Of a stretch of DNA of 64,000 nucleotides, positions 62,577-64,000 are shown piece after piece. The notes beneath the pieces were generated by a model. The model saw only the letters and a program-made list of their open reading frames with translations. It was not told the origin of the DNA and ran no database searches. The translations under genes were made by a program, and so were the position numbers. Where the stretch lies: positions 1 to 64,000 of the forward strand of contig CAJULO010000005.1 in the NCBI GenBank assembly GCA_910586945.1, written 5' to 3'. Every line of letters begins with the position of its first letter. The stretch's first letter is position 1. The DNA is from an uncultured Christensenellaceae bacterium. GTDB lineage: Bacteria > Bacillota > Clostridia > Christensenellales > Borkfalkiaceae.

Positions 62577-63518
62577 ATGAAAAAAAATTCTATGCAGGTA
62601 TCAGACAAGTGTCTGTTAGATGTACAAAATGTTACAATGCGCTTCTCCCGTTATGCAAATGGCATTCTCTCATTAAAAGAATTATTTATTGGACTATTCA
62701 CAGGGAAGTTAAAGCGAGATAAAATTATTAGTTTACAAGATGTCTCTTTTCAAATTCATGAAGGAGAAGCTGTTGCAATTTTAGGACATAATGGTGCTGG
62801 AAAAAGCACTCTTTTAAAAATTGTTTCAAACATATTAAATCCAACAAAAGGACACGTGATTTGTCGTGCAAAAATAGCTCCTCTACTCAATTTAGGAGCA
62901 GGATTTGACCCCAATGCAACTGGACTGGAAAATTTGTTTATCAATGGAGCTATTCTTGGTATGTCACGAAAAGAGCTAATAGCAAAAAAAGATAAAATTA
63001 TTGAATTTTCTGAACTTGGTACTTTTATCAATGACCCTGTTAAATCATATTCTTCTGGGATGGTTGCTAGACTCGGTTTTTCCATTGCCGTCCACTACGA
63101 TGCCGATATTTTAATTGTAGATGAAGTTTTGAGTGTTGGAGATGTATCTTTTAATAATAAGTGTAATGCAAAAATGCAAGAATTACGCAAACAAGGTTTG
63201 ACATTTTTAGTTGTTTCACACTCTGAAAGCGTAAAAGAATTATGCAATCGCTCTCTTTGGCTACATCATGGTAGACTTATGGCTGATGGAGATACTGAAG
63301 CAGTCTTTAAACTCTATAATCGCTATATGAAAGAAGAGTTCAAGAAAAATAATAGCAATGTTGGGGGACAACTTATCGACGGAAAAGATAAATTACAGGA
63401 TAAAAACTTTGAAAATATTCCGAATTTTTTATCAGTTACACAAGAGAATATTTCCTCTCTTGAAGAATTTAGTGGTGTATCTTTTGATAGAACAGATGAA
63501 CAGAAAAAAGACTCATAA
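62577..63518 (+). CDS. ABC transporter ATPase for polysaccharide export (Wzt/TagH-like)
   Basis: Energises the adjacent permease. The 313 residues show Walker A (LGHNGAGKSTLLKIVSNIL), APLLNLGAGFDPNATGLENLF (typical of the Wzt/TagH branch), the ABC signature SYSSGMVARLGFSIAV, Walker B (DILIVDEVLSVGD) and the switch His in VVSHSESV. A C-terminal extension of about 70 polar residues follows the ATPase; it is shorter than the carbohydrate-binding domain of Wzt proteins. Confidence 0.94.
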   Translation: MKKNSMQVSDKCLLDVQNVTMRFSRYANGILSLKELFIGLFTGKLKRDKIISLQDVSFQIHEGEAVAILGHNGAGKSTLLKIVSNILNPTKGHVICRAKIAPLLNLGAGFDPNATGLENLFINGAILGMSRKELIAKKDKIIEFSELGTFINDPVKSYSSGMVARLGFSIAVHYDADILIVDEVLSVGDVSFNNKCNAKMQELRKQGLTFLVVSHSESVKELCNRSLWLHHGRLMADGDTEAVFKLYNRYMKEEFKKNNSNVGGQLIDGKDKLQDKNFENIPNFLSVTQENISSLEEFSGVSFDRTDEQKKDS

Positions 63519-63532
63519 TTTTGGAGTAAACT

Positions 63533-64000
63533 ATGCATTATGATTATTTGTTGGTTGGTGCAGGACTATTTAATGCTGTAATTTGTCAACATGCTATAAA
63601 AGCGGGCAAAACTTGTTGCGTTATTGATAAACGTTCCCATATTGCCGGAAATATCTACACAGAAGAGATTGCAGGTATTCAAGTGCATATGTATGGAGCA
63701 CATATTTTTCACACCTCTAATCAAGAAGTTTGGGAGTATATCAACCAATTTGCAACTTTTAATAACTTTATTAACAGAGTAAAGGCAAATTATAATGGTA
63801 AAATGTATAGTTTGCCCTTTAATATGGCAACTTTTGAAGCACTTTGGGGAGTCAAAACTCCTCAAGAAGCGGAGGCAATCATAGAAAAACAGCGCGCAAT
63901 TTTACAAGGCAGAACGCCTAAAAATTTAGAGGAACAAGCAATTCATCTTGTTGGTACAGATGTATATCACACTTTAATTGAAGGCTATACACAAAAACAA
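63533..64000 (+). CDS. glf: UDP-galactopyranose mutase, 3' end cut by the window
   Basis: Converts UDP-galactopyranose to UDP-galactofuranose, precursor of galactofuranose-containing surface polymers. The first 156 residues are visible: the FAD-binding YDYLLVGAGLFNAVICQHA, VIDKRSHIAGNIYTEEIAGI, VHMYGAHIFHTSNQEVWEYI and SLPFNMATFEALWG match the family strongly. GGAG precedes the ATG at 63533. Galactofuranose is thus a likely component of the polysaccharide made by this operon. Confidence 0.94.
   Translation, partial: MHYDYLLVGAGLFNAVICQHAIKAGKTCCVIDKRSHIAGNIYTEEIAGIQVHMYGAHIFHTSNQEVWEYINQFATFNNFINRVKANYNGKMYSLPFNMATFEALWGVKTPQEAEAIIEKQRAILQGRTPKNLEEQAIHLVGTDVYHTLIEGYTQKQ

Overview
This window looks like chromosomal DNA of a low-GC Gram-positive bacterium of the Clostridia type. 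The evidence is the strong A/T bias, the AGGAGG-like ribosome binding sites, TTGACA/TATAAT promoters, the secG-rnr-smpB-ssrA order, an asnS-plsX-rnc-smc block, VanW and CvpA proteins, and a long IleS of the type 2 form. A gut-associated lineage is plausible (membrane-anchored glycosidase, collagen-like surface protein) but is inference. No phage, IS element, transposase or CRISPR array was found.

Layout. 46-5855 (minus strand): tmRNA, smpB, rnr, secG, gpmI. 6300-14953 (minus): a large membrane-anchored surface protein, an RluA-family pseudouridine synthase coupled to an rRNA-type methyltransferase, ileS, and a nitrilase-fold protein without catalytic residues. 15336-17465 (plus): trkH-trkA potassium uptake. 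17896-27319 (minus): smc, rnc, plsX, asnS, a VanW protein and recF, divergent from dnaA-mnmG (27427-30667, plus). 30834-40387 (minus): an M23 peptidase, tsaD, prfB, a frameshifted oxidoreductase, secA and comF. 40496-44361 (mostly plus): a probably leaderless radical SAM gene, a tRNA-Arg, a promoter-RNA-terminator unit of about 195 nt, and a glycosyltransferase coupled to a collagen-like protein. 44406-59706 (mostly minus): a cyclophilin-like lipoprotein, ispE, cvpA, a tight gltX-kinase-regulator-P-type ATPase run, radC, a second glycosyltransferase and a circularly permuted GH3 glycosidase. 59707-60003: a cluster of DnaA boxes, followed by tRNA-Arg. 60982 to the end (plus): the start of a surface polysaccharide cluster (sugar-phosphate transferase, ABC exporter pair, truncated glf).

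How it fits together. The clearest large-scale signal is a putative replication origin at 59.8 kb: four DnaA boxes within 65 bp, next to AT-rich DNA, at the point where gene orientation changes. To its left 36 of 44 protein genes lie on the minus strand; to its right, after one minus-strand gene, all lie on the plus strand. dnaA itself is about 32 kb away, has no dnaN beside it, and would be transcribed against the fork. Cell-envelope functions recur throughout: SecA/SecG export, isoprenoid precursor synthesis (IspE), surface anchors, polysaccharide export, and a candidate collagen-glycosylation pair.

The items most worth following up are the distant origin, the structured RNA or riboswitch-like leader before the collagen operon, the collagen/glycosyltransferase pair, the dead nitrilase and degenerate cyclophilin, the single-base frameshift in the oxidoreductase, and the prfB gene lacking the programmed frameshift.
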